A stretch of DNA of 6,191 nt from an uncultured Clostridia bacterium (GTDB lineage Bacteria > Bacillota > Clostridia > TANB77 > CAG-508), in contig CAOSZT010000132.1 in assembly GCA_948528155.1 (NCBI GenBank), positions 1 to 6,191 on the forward strand. Reading direction: 5' to 3'. Positions 1-6,162 of this stretch are shown here, one piece after another. The notes under the pieces were generated by a model that made no database searches, had not been told where the DNA came from, and was given only the letters and a program-made list of their open reading frames with translations. Position 1 is the first letter of the stretch. The number at the start of each line of letters is the position of its first letter. The position numbers and the translations under genes are program-made.

Positions 1-9
1 GAAAGGTAT

Positions 10-47
10 GTATAATATATCAATTTTAATTGATGATTATATTATAC
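10..47 (+). promoter_or_regulatory. AT-rich stem-loop with embedded -10-like box upstream of tex
   Basis: Bases 10-18 (GTATAATAT) pair perfectly with 39-47 (ATATTATAC), and 19-25 (ATCAATT) pair with 28-34 (AATTGAT). A four-base bulge (GATT, 35-38) interrupts the 3' side, giving 16 base pairs in total. The structure ends immediately before the AAGG ribosome binding site at 48-51. A perfect -10 hexamer (TATAAT) lies at 11-16; any matching -35 would be outside the window. The element could therefore be a promoter with dyad symmetry (an operator), an RNA structure beside the tex initiation region, or the end of an upstream transcript. No T-tract follows it, so a classical terminator is unlikely. 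The pairing is seen directly; the function is inferred. Confidence 0.4.
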
Positions 48-57
48 AAGGTAAACA

Positions 58-2241
58 ATGGAAAAAATTATAAAAATAATAGCAGAAGAATTAAGCATAA
101 AAACAACACAAGTAGAAAATACAATAAAACTAATAGATGAAGGAAACACAATCCCATTTATAGCAAGATATAGAAAAGAAGTAACAGGAGGGCTAAGTGA
201 TGAAACACTAAGAACATTTGGAGAAAGACTAGCATATTTGAGAAACTTAGAAACAAGAAAAGAAGAAGTAATAAAATCAATAGATGAACAAGGAAAATTG
301 ACAGACGAAATATTACAATCAGTAGCCATAGCAAAAACATTATCAGAAGTAGAAGACATATATAGACCATACAAACAAAAGAAAAAAACAAGAGCAACAG
401 TAGCAAAAGCAAAAGGACTAGAGCCATTAGCACAAATAATAATAGAACAAAAAGAAGAAAAGCCAATAATAGAAATAGCAAAACAATACATAAATATTGA
501 CAAACTATCAGAAGAAGACAAGAAAAACAAAGATAAAGTAGTAAACACAGAAGAAGAAGCAATACAAGGAGCTTTAGACATAATAGCAGAAGACATATCA
601 GATAATGCAAAATACAGAAAAGAAATAAAAAGACAATGCTACAGAGAAGGACTAATACAAACAAAAGCAAAAGATGAAGAAACAAAATCAAATTATGAAA
701 TGTATTATGAATATAGTGAAGCAATAAAATACATACCAAGTCATAGAATATTGGCAATAAATAGAGGAGAAAAAGAAGAGTTCTTAAAAGTAAAACTAGA
801 AAAACCACAAGACAAAATATTAATATACATAGAAAAAGACATAATAAAAGGTGAAACACAATATACAAAAATGCTAAAAGACACAATATTAGACAGTTTC
901 CAAAGATTAATAGAACCATCAATAGATAGAGAAATACGATCAGACCTAACAGAAAAAGCAGAAGAGAAAGCAATAAAAGTATTTGGACAGAATTCAAAAC
1001 AATTATTATTAGGGGCACCAATAAAAGGAAAAACAGTAATGGGGTTTGATCCAGCATATAGAACAGGGTGCAAAATAGCAGTAATTGATGAAACAGGAAA
1101 AGTTTTAGACTATACAACAGTATATCCAACAGAGCCTCAAAATGATACAGAAGGAGCAAAAAAAGAATTATTAAAATTAATAGAAAAACATGAAATAGAT
1201 ATGATAGCAATAGGAAATGGAACAGCATCAAGAGAATCAGAAATGTTTGTAGCAGAAATATTAAAGGAAACCAAAAGAGATGTACATTATGTAATAGTAA
1301 GTGAAGCAGGTGCATCTGTATATTCAGCTTCAAAACTTGCAACAGAAGAATATCCAGACATAAATGTATCAATAAGAGGAGCAATATCAATAGCAAGAAG
1401 ACTACAAGACCCACTTGCAGAACTGGTAAAAATAGATCCAAAGGCAATAGGAGTAGGTCAATATCAACACGATGTAAATCAAAAAAGATTAGCAGAAAGC
1501 CTAACAGGAGTAGTCGAAGACAGTGTAAATAAGGTAGGAGTAGATGTAAACACAGCAACACCATCATTACTATCATATGTATCAGGAATAAACAACACAA
1601 TAGCAAAAAACATTGTAAAATATAGAGATGAAAACGGAAAATTGAAAGAAAGAAAAGAACTACTAAAAGTACCGAAACTAGGAAAAGTAGCATTTGAACA
1701 GTGTGCAGGATTTTTAAGAATAATAGATGGAAAAAATCCATTAGAAATAACAGCAGTACACCCAGAAAGCTATGAAGCAACTGAAAAATTATTGGAAAAA
1801 ATAGGATTTAATAAAGAAGACTTACGAGATAGAGAAAAAACGGATAATTTAAAACAAAAACTAAAAACAATAAATATAACAGAAACAGCAAAAGAATTAG
1901 AAATAGGGGAAATGACACTAACAGACATAATATCAGAACTAAGTAAACCAGGAAGAGACCCACGTGAAGATATGCCAAAACCAATATTACGTTCAGATGT
2001 ATTAAAATTAGAAGATTTAAAAGAGGGGATGATTTTAACAGGAACAGTAAGAAATGTAATAGACTTTGGAGCATTTGTAGACATTGGAGTAAAATATGAT
2101 GGACTTGTTCATATTTCTGAAATGAGTGACAAGTTTATAAAAAATCCTTCTGATTTAGTTTCAGTAGGCGATATTGTAAAAGTTAAAGTTATTAAAATTG
2201 ATATGGAAAGAAAAAAAGTAGCACTTTCTATGAAGGTTTAG
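58..2241 (+). CDS. tex: Tex family S1 RNA-binding transcription accessory protein
   Basis: The product is a 727-residue Tex protein, within the usual family length of about 715-780, so it is complete. Tex is a cytoplasmic nucleic-acid-binding protein linked to transcription and to RNA metabolism; its exact biochemical role is not settled. The N-terminal helical region carries the conserved IPFIARYRKEVTGG (residues 32-45) and DIYRPYK (100-106). An RNase H-like YqgF domain begins near residue 325, with GFDPAYRTG at 329-337, IGNGTASRE at 385-393 and VSEAGASVYS at 414-423. The family signature GVGQYQHDV is at 465-473. Helix-hairpin-helix repeats span about 497-555, and an S1 domain fills about 655-726. 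The ATG at 58 is preceded by AAGG (48-51) six bases upstream, and the translation starts as Tex proteins normally do. Codons strongly favour third-position A until about base 2090, then switch to T over the S1 domain. The broken acetyltransferase follows 28 bases downstream on the same strand. Confidence 0.96.
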   Translation: MEKIIKIIAEELSIKTTQVENTIKLIDEGNTIPFIARYRKEVTGGLSDETLRTFGERLAYLRNLETRKEEVIKSIDEQGKLTDEILQSVAIAKTLSEVEDIYRPYKQKKKTRATVAKAKGLEPLAQIIIEQKEEKPIIEIAKQYINIDKLSEEDKKNKDKVVNTEEEAIQGALDIIAEDISDNAKYRKEIKRQCYREGLIQTKAKDEETKSNYEMYYEYSEAIKYIPSHRILAINRGEKEEFLKVKLEKPQDKILIYIEKDIIKGETQYTKMLKDTILDSFQRLIEPSIDREIRSDLTEKAEEKAIKVFGQNSKQLLLGAPIKGKTVMGFDPAYRTGCKIAVIDETGKVLDYTTVYPTEPQNDTEGAKKELLKLIEKHEIDMIAIGNGTASRESEMFVAEILKETKRDVHYVIVSEAGASVYSASKLATEEYPDINVSIRGAISIARRLQDPLAELVKIDPKAIGVGQYQHDVNQKRLAESLTGVVEDSVNKVGVDVNTATPSLLSYVSGINNTIAKNIVKYRDENGKLKERKELLKVPKLGKVAFEQCAGFLRIIDGKNPLEITAVHPESYEATEKLLEKIGFNKEDLRDREKTDNLKQKLKTINITETAKELEIGEMTLTDIISELSKPGRDPREDMPKPILRSDVLKLEDLKEGMILTGTVRNVIDFGAFVDIGVKYDGLVHISEMSDKFIKNPSDLVSVGDIVKVKVIKIDMERKKVALSMKV

Positions 2242-2269
2242 AAAATAGGATAAAATGGAGCATATAATA

Positions 2270-2687
2270 ATGATAAAGAAAATTGAATTAAAAGATTTAG
2301 AAGAAGTATTTGAATTATTAAATGAGCTATATGAATATAAAATAGAATTATATATTTACTGAAAAGTATAAAGCTATTTTAAAAGATGATAATTTTTATG
2401 CAATAGTTTCAGTAGAAGATGAGAAAATAGTAGGAGTACTTACTTCACGAATAATAAATAGATTAGCAAGGAAAAAGAATATACTTTTTATAGATGATTT
2501 AATTGTAAACGAGACATTTAGAAAAAAAGGTATAGGAAAATTATTAATAGAAAAAGCTACACAATATGCAATAAGTAAAGATTCATTAGAATTAACAAGT
2601 CTTATTGAAAATACAAATGCACACAGATTTTATGAAAATAATGGTTTTAAGAAAGGTCAATATAGATTTAAAAAGCACCTAAATTAA
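2270..2687 (+). pseudogene. GNAT family N-acetyltransferase, frameshifted
   Basis: Two reading frames together make one GNAT acetyltransferase, a family that transfers acetyl from acetyl-CoA to an amine; the substrate cannot be told. The first frame starts at ATG 2270 (MIKKIELKDLEEVFELLNEL) and stops at TGA 2360-2362 after 30 codons. The second runs in another phase from about 2346 to TAA 2685-2687. It contains the acetyl-CoA-binding motif A, with IDDLIV leading into RKKGIG (2520-2537), then the C-terminal NTNAHRFYENNGFKKG motif typical of GNAT proteins. Restoring one TA dinucleotide in the TATATA run near 2349-2354 joins the frames as E-L-Y-I-F-T-E-K and gives 139 residues, a normal length. 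The second frame has no ATG of its own, so it is unlikely to be translated alone. The start at 2270 has GGAG (2257-2260) nine bases upstream; an in-frame ATG at 2255 with AGGA at 2247-2250 is the alternative. The gene sits 28 bases after tex and was probably in its operon. A sequencing error is the main alternative to a real mutation. Confidence 0.85.
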
Positions 2688-2721
2688 ACTGCCAAAAGGG
2701 ATGTATCCCTTTTGGCAGTTT
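2686..2721. terminator. bidirectional intrinsic terminator between convergent genes
   Basis: A perfect 15-base inverted repeat: left arm 2686-2700 (AAACTGCCAAAAGGG), six-base spacer ATGTAT, right arm 2707-2721. An A-T pair inside the spacer can extend the stem to 16. It has a GC-containing core and A/T-rich flanks on both sides: a T-rich stretch (TTTATACATATTTTT) follows on the + strand, and TTTAATTT follows on the - strand. It can therefore end transcription arriving from tex/acetyltransferase and from the HD-GYP regulator. It overlaps the TAA stop codons of both flanking genes (2685-2687 on +, 2722-2720 on -). Confidence 0.9.
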
Positions 2722-3781
2722 ATACATATTTTTCCTGAATTTCTCTAATATCCTCAAAATGATTCTCCAAAATATCCAAAAAAACATCAGTTAAATCAGG
2801 ATCAAACTGAGACCCCCTACATCTATTAAATTCACTAATAACAGTATCCAAAGACAACGAATTCCTATACACTCTCTTAGAAGTCATAGCATCAAAACTA
2901 TCAGCAATAGCAGCTATTCTAGCCAAATAAGGAATGTCATTACCAGCTAATCTAGCAGGATAACCAGTACCATCAAATTTTTCATGATGATGTTTAACAA
3001 TAGGAATAATATCCTTAAAAATAGTAGCAGTAGACAAAATATGAACACCAATAGAAGGATGATTTTTAATTTCAGAATACTCATCATCAGTAAGCTTTGC
3101 ATTTTTTTGAAGAATAGCATCAGGAACACCTATTTTACCAATGTCGTGAAAAATCCCACCTAATTGCAATATTTTTAAGTCTTCATCAGACAAATTAAGT
3201 TTTTTACCAATTAAAACAGAATACTCAGAAACTCTATCAGAATGCCCCCTTGTATAAGGATCTTTAGCCTCAACAGTATATCTTAAAGTTTGAATACTTT
3301 CCAAATAAGCATTTTCCAATTTATCATAAGTATCAGACAACTGAGAATTAATCTTCTTAATCTCATTCATTTGAGCAATAGACTTAATACCAGACTCAAT
3401 TAACAAAAGAAGCTGGTCAAACTTATCACTCTTTTCACAATACCCCTGAATATCTAATCTTCTAATAGTTTCAAGAGGAGGAGCCAAATCCTTATGCCCA
3501 GTTAATAATAAAATGTATAGTTCTTTATTAAACTTTCTAATTTCCTCAACAACTTGATCACCATGAAAAGGAGTCATAATGAAATCTAAAATCATTAAAT
3601 CAAAATGTTCATTTTTAACTCTTTCAATAGCCTCTTGTGGGTCAGTAACACCAATAAAATTATATCCAGACCTTTTTAAAAAGATTGATAATGAATCAAT
3701 AATTCCTTCTTCATCATCAACAGCTATAATCTTATAATTGCTATTTTCGTTATTTTCAATATTTTGTAGCCCTTTTCTCAT
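2720..3781 (-). CDS. response regulator with REC and HD-GYP domains (predicted c-di-GMP phosphodiesterase)
   Basis: This 353-residue cytoplasmic protein joins a receiver domain (about residues 17-135) to a helical linker (about 136-165) and an HD-GYP domain (about 165-345). The receiver has the acidic pocket D22/D23, phospho-acceptor D66 (in DLMILDF), switch T94 (LLLTG) and K117 (CEKSD), so it should be phosphorylatable. The HD-GYP domain has EAKDPYTRGHSDRV (171-184), the HD pair H212/D213 in FHDIGKIGVPD, NHPSIG (H241), HHHEKFDGTGYP (264-275) and ADSFDAMTSKRVYR (293-306). All signature residues are intact. Proteins of this family hydrolyse cyclic di-GMP to pGpG or GMP; activity here is inferred. 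The ATG at 3781 has GAGG (3792-3789) seven bases upstream, and a good promoter lies just above it. The likely partner is the histidine kinase upstream on the same strand, 348 bases away. The gene lacks a DNA-binding domain. Its stop codon lies in the shared terminator. Confidence 0.95.
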   Translation of the reverse strand: MRKGLQNIENNENSNYKIIAVDDEEGIIDSLSIFLKRSGYNFIGVTDPQEAIERVKNEHFDLMILDFIMTPFHGDQVVEEIRKFNKELYILLLTGHKDLAPPLETIRRLDIQGYCEKSDKFDQLLLLIESGIKSIAQMNEIKKINSQLSDTYDKLENAYLESIQTLRYTVEAKDPYTRGHSDRVSEYSVLIGKKLNLSDEDLKILQLGGIFHDIGKIGVPDAILQKNAKLTDDEYSEIKNHPSIGVHILSTATIFKDIIPIVKHHHEKFDGTGYPARLAGNDIPYLARIAAIADSFDAMTSKRVYRNSLSLDTVISEFNRCRGSQFDPDLTDVFLDILENHFEDIREIQEKYV

Positions 3782-3808
3782 ACAAATACCTCATATTATT
3801 TTTTCAAT

Positions 3809-3837
3809 ATTATATTAGTAAAATTAACAAAAAGCAA
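3809..3837 (-). promoter_or_regulatory. sigma-A-type promoter for the HD-GYP regulator
   Basis: On the - strand, TTGCTT (3837-3832) and a perfect TATAAT (3814-3809) are separated by exactly 17 bases. Transcription would start near 3802, giving a leader of about 20 bases that contains the GAGG ribosome binding site. The -35 box matches only the first three consensus bases, and AT-rich DNA produces many TATAAT matches. Support comes from the spacing and from the position right before the gene. It would let the regulator be expressed apart from the upstream kinase. Confidence 0.5.
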
Positions 3838-4027
3838 GTTCTTTTTTCAAAATTCAAAGAAAATTCGTTATTACTATGAAATTCATTTAATTGATCCAAA
3901 TTTGAAATAAATGAAAATTAAATCAAAGACAATAATTTTAAATTGATTATATATAAAACATTAATTATTGAACACATAATATTTACATTAATTTGGATAT
4001 AGAAGAAAAGATTTAGTCATAAAATCA

Positions 4028-4063
4028 ACCTCAATTATTAACAAAAAAGTTAATAATTGAGGT
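4028..4063 (-). terminator. 15-bp hairpin downstream of the kinase gene, probable terminator
   Basis: ACCTCAATTATTAAC (4028-4042) pairs perfectly with 4049-4063 across a six-base spacer (all A on +, all T on -). Read on the - strand it lies 66 bases after the kinase stop codon and is followed by TGATTTTATG, a weak T-tract. It probably ends or attenuates the kinase transcript before the regulator gene. The stem is AT-rich with a three-GC-pair clamp at its base, so read-through is likely. The T-tract in the loop rather than after the stem is unusual for an efficient terminator, so an mRNA-processing or stability element is the main alternative. Confidence 0.55.
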
Positions 4064-4129
4064 AACTACATAAATTTATACTAGTTATATTTTATCTATC
4101 AATATATATAAATTTATCAAACTAAAAAA

Positions 4130-6124
4130 TTACAAAGGAAGTACAATTGTAAAAGTAGTGCCTTTTCCAACTTCAGAGTCAACAAGAATATTCCCATTAA
4201 AATGAGCCCTAATAGTCGAATAAGACATATATAAACCAAGTCCAGTACCATTTTTGCCCTTAGTAGTAATCATTTCCTTAAACAACTTATTTTTAACTAT
4301 ATCAGGCAAACCACAAGCATAATCTTTAATAGAAATAAGCAAATCATTATCATTTTTCTCTACAATTAAATCAATATTTTGATCAGTTTTTCCATTATAA
4401 GCTTGAATAGAATTAGAAATCATATTATTAATAATTTGAACCAAACTATTAACATCACCATGTATTATGATATTTTCATCAGCCTTCATTAAAACTTTTA
4501 AGTAAACAATAGAATTTTTTAATTCATGTTTCATTAAAATATCAACTCTTTTCAATAATTCTGTAATTGTAAAAGAAACATCTTCATCATTTGCGAAATT
4601 AACAGCTTGACCTTTAACAGCAGTAATAACATCTGACATATATTCTGTATGAATTTTTATCTTAGAGACCCAAGTAGACATATCAGTAGCAATTTCATGA
4701 TGGTCCATACTATTTACTTCTGGGTCATCAATAGAAGAATCATATTCTTTAATCAAATCGGATAATCCTTCAGTAGCTCCAGAAATAGACATAATAGGAG
4801 TCTTTAAATTATGAGCAATACCACCAATTAATTGACCTAAAGAAGCTAAACGTTCTTTTTCCATTAAAGTTTCTTGATTATCATGAAGTTGATTTAAATG
4901 ATTTATTGTTAATGCCTGTATATTGTTATACTCTTTTATCAAATCACCTATTTCATCAACAGAAGTAATATATAACTTTTTATCAGAAAAATTTTGGTTA
5001 TTATTTGATATATCTTTTAAAGATTTTGTAACTTCTTTTATATGTTTAGATATTTCACTTGCAAAAGTATATAAAATAATACCACAAACAATTCCAAGAC
5101 CTAATAACAATAAAGTAATATAAAGAATTGTTTCATTTGAATATATTATATAATTGGCTCCTAAAAAATAGGACTGACCATTTTGCAAATTAATAGGATA
5201 TAAAATTCCTTGACCAGAAGTACCATAAAAATCATAAACTACAAAATTATTCTTTTCAGAAAGCTCAGAAGCATATTTCTTAAAAAAGTCACTCAATTTG
5301 CCACTTTGATGTATAACATTAAAGTCTTTATCTAGTATAAATAATATATTTTTGTCATTACTTAATTCAACTTTCCTTAATAAGTCAATTAAATCACTTT
5401 CATTTAATAAAGAAGTATTTTCTGTTATTGCTTTAAATTGATTGTTATAAAAATTAGATAATAAAATAGCATTATTTTTCTCATAAATTGATGAAACTGC
5501 AAGATATGTAAAAACTATACAAACAGCCATTATAGGTATTATCTGAAGTAATAATTTTTCAACAATTGTATTTCTTCTAACGTTTGGATATGAAATATTT
5601 TCTAAACTAATTAATATCTTAGACAGAACATTTCTAATGTAAGTATTTGTAATGGAAATGGTAGTTGTAGATAATATAAAAATTACTAACATCAGTTTAA
5701 AATCTGAGGATGTTAAATAAGATGTTTGCATAAATAAAACACAAATAGAAAGAAGCAATGGTATAATAATAAATATTACTAATATTCTATTTGGTAGACT
5801 TAAACATACTTTTTTTATGTAGTCTATTTTTATTTTATATTTATTTTTATTTTCCATATAAATTGGATAATTATCAATATCTTTTAGAATAAAGAATAAA
5901 AATACATCTACAACTATAATTAAACTGATACCAATTAATAAAATTTGTTGATAATAATATAATCCACCAGAAACTTGTTTATCAAATTCAGTATTAATTG
6001 TGTCAGGACCATAATTTAATAGACCAGGAATTATAAAGTATAATAATACACATGCTACTGCGATTGCAATTGAATATGTAAGGATTATTTTTAATTTTAC
6101 TTTTACTTTCTTTTGTGTGTCCAT
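4130..6124 (-). CDS. multi-pass membrane sensor histidine kinase
   Basis: This 664-residue membrane kinase should autophosphorylate and pass phosphate to a response regulator, most plausibly the REC/HD-GYP protein encoded downstream. Hydrophobic segments lie at about 12-34, 58-80, 111-132, 142-163, 189-211 and 331-354. Lys/Arg-rich loops at the N-terminus, 91-105 and 164-188 put those parts inside. That leaves residues about 212-330 outside the membrane; a stretch there (LFILDKDFNVIHQSGKL) resembles a CACHE/PAS-type sensor strand pair. A HAMP-like linker (about 355-405, with VDEIGDL) leads to the H box ERLASLGQLIGGIAHNLKTP with H438. The catalytic domain has the N box (N567, N571), G1 (DYACGLP, 601-607), F box (LFKEM, 614-618), G2 (GKNGTGLGL, 623-631) and GKGTTF (653-658). 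The oddities are N rather than E after the histidine, A in place of the first glycine of G1, and an acidic/His insertion at about 460-482. The ATG at 6124 has AAGGAG (6136-6131) six bases upstream. The ligand is unknown. Confidence 0.93.
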   Translation of the reverse strand: MDTQKKVKVKLKIILTYSIAIAVACVLLYFIIPGLLNYGPDTINTEFDKQVSGGLYYYQQILLIGISLIIVVDVFLFFILKDIDNYPIYMENKNKYKIKIDYIKKVCLSLPNRILVIFIIIPLLLSICVLFMQTSYLTSSDFKLMLVIFILSTTTISITNTYIRNVLSKILISLENISYPNVRRNTIVEKLLLQIIPIMAVCIVFTYLAVSSIYEKNNAILLSNFYNNQFKAITENTSLLNESDLIDLLRKVELSNDKNILFILDKDFNVIHQSGKLSDFFKKYASELSEKNNFVVYDFYGTSGQGILYPINLQNGQSYFLGANYIIYSNETILYITLLLLGLGIVCGIILYTFASEISKHIKEVTKSLKDISNNNQNFSDKKLYITSVDEIGDLIKEYNNIQALTINHLNQLHDNQETLMEKERLASLGQLIGGIAHNLKTPIMSISGATEGLSDLIKEYDSSIDDPEVNSMDHHEIATDMSTWVSKIKIHTEYMSDVITAVKGQAVNFANDEDVSFTITELLKRVDILMKHELKNSIVYLKVLMKADENIIIHGDVNSLVQIINNMISNSIQAYNGKTDQNIDLIVEKNDNDLLISIKDYACGLPDIVKNKLFKEMITTKGKNGTGLGLYMSYSTIRAHFNGNILVDSEVGKGTTFTIVLPL

Positions 6125-6142
6125 AATAAACTCCTTTTTGTG

Positions 6143-6162
6143 ATATTTATATGAATAAATAT
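6143..6162. promoter_or_regulatory. short inverted repeat upstream of the kinase gene
   Basis: ATATTTAT (6143-6150) and ATAAATAT (6155-6162) are perfect 8-base arms around ATGA, starting 19 bases before the kinase start codon. On the - strand the region includes CATATAAAT, which could supply a -10 box (TATAAA), but I find no convincing -35 at the right distance. It may be an operator, or chance pairing in nearly pure AT sequence. Confidence 0.25.

Larger units (their letters stand above)
3782..4129. other. 348-bp non-coding gap between kinase and regulator genes
   Basis: This gap separates two - strand genes that would be expected to be tightly coupled. Read in the direction of transcription it holds four things. 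First, 66 bases follow the kinase stop and contain two copies of the 10-base palindrome ATAAATTTAT (4070-4079 and 4108-4117). Next comes a 15-bp hairpin (4028-4063), then about 190 bases of AT-rich sequence with no convincing gene, and last the regulator promoter and ribosome binding site. The only small reading frame with a plausible ribosome binding site is ten codons long (4020-3988, -). ATCCAAATT (3895-3903) and AATTTGGAT (3990-3998) form a distant inverted repeat that may be chance. I see no tRNA, recognisable riboswitch or transposon remnant. Confidence 0.6.

Noticed and set aside
42..596. A 184-residue - strand frame over the start of tex
   Set aside because: Low-complexity Ser/Phe-rich translation with no motif, fully inside the antisense of tex; a shadow frame.
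158..1780. A 540-residue open frame on the - strand across tex
   Set aside because: The translation is almost all Leu/Phe/Ile/Val with no domain or ribosome binding site. It arises because A-ending codons in tex leave few stops on the opposite strand. Tex is unmistakable on the + strand.
741..2084. Further - strand frames within tex (741-1073, 1770-2084, 1808-2074)
   Set aside because: They overlap conserved Tex domains in antisense and show no protein motifs of their own.
2345..2362. Programmed frameshifting or phase variation in the acetyltransferase
   Set aside because: There is no slippery heptamer or stimulatory structure, and the TA run is too short for a typical contingency locus. 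A simple indel is more likely.
2357..2368. TGA read as tryptophan (code 4) rescuing the acetyltransferase
   Set aside because: Reading through TGA at 2360 meets TAA two codons later in the same frame, and the downstream GNAT motifs are in a different phase.
2947..3129. A 60-codon - strand frame overlapping the HD-GYP domain in another phase
   Set aside because: Hydrophobic low-complexity shadow of the HD-GYP coding sequence, without an independent ribosome binding site.
4923..5123. A 66-codon + strand frame inside the kinase gene
   Set aside because: Antisense to the HAMP-like and membrane region of a clear kinase gene, with no recognisable product.
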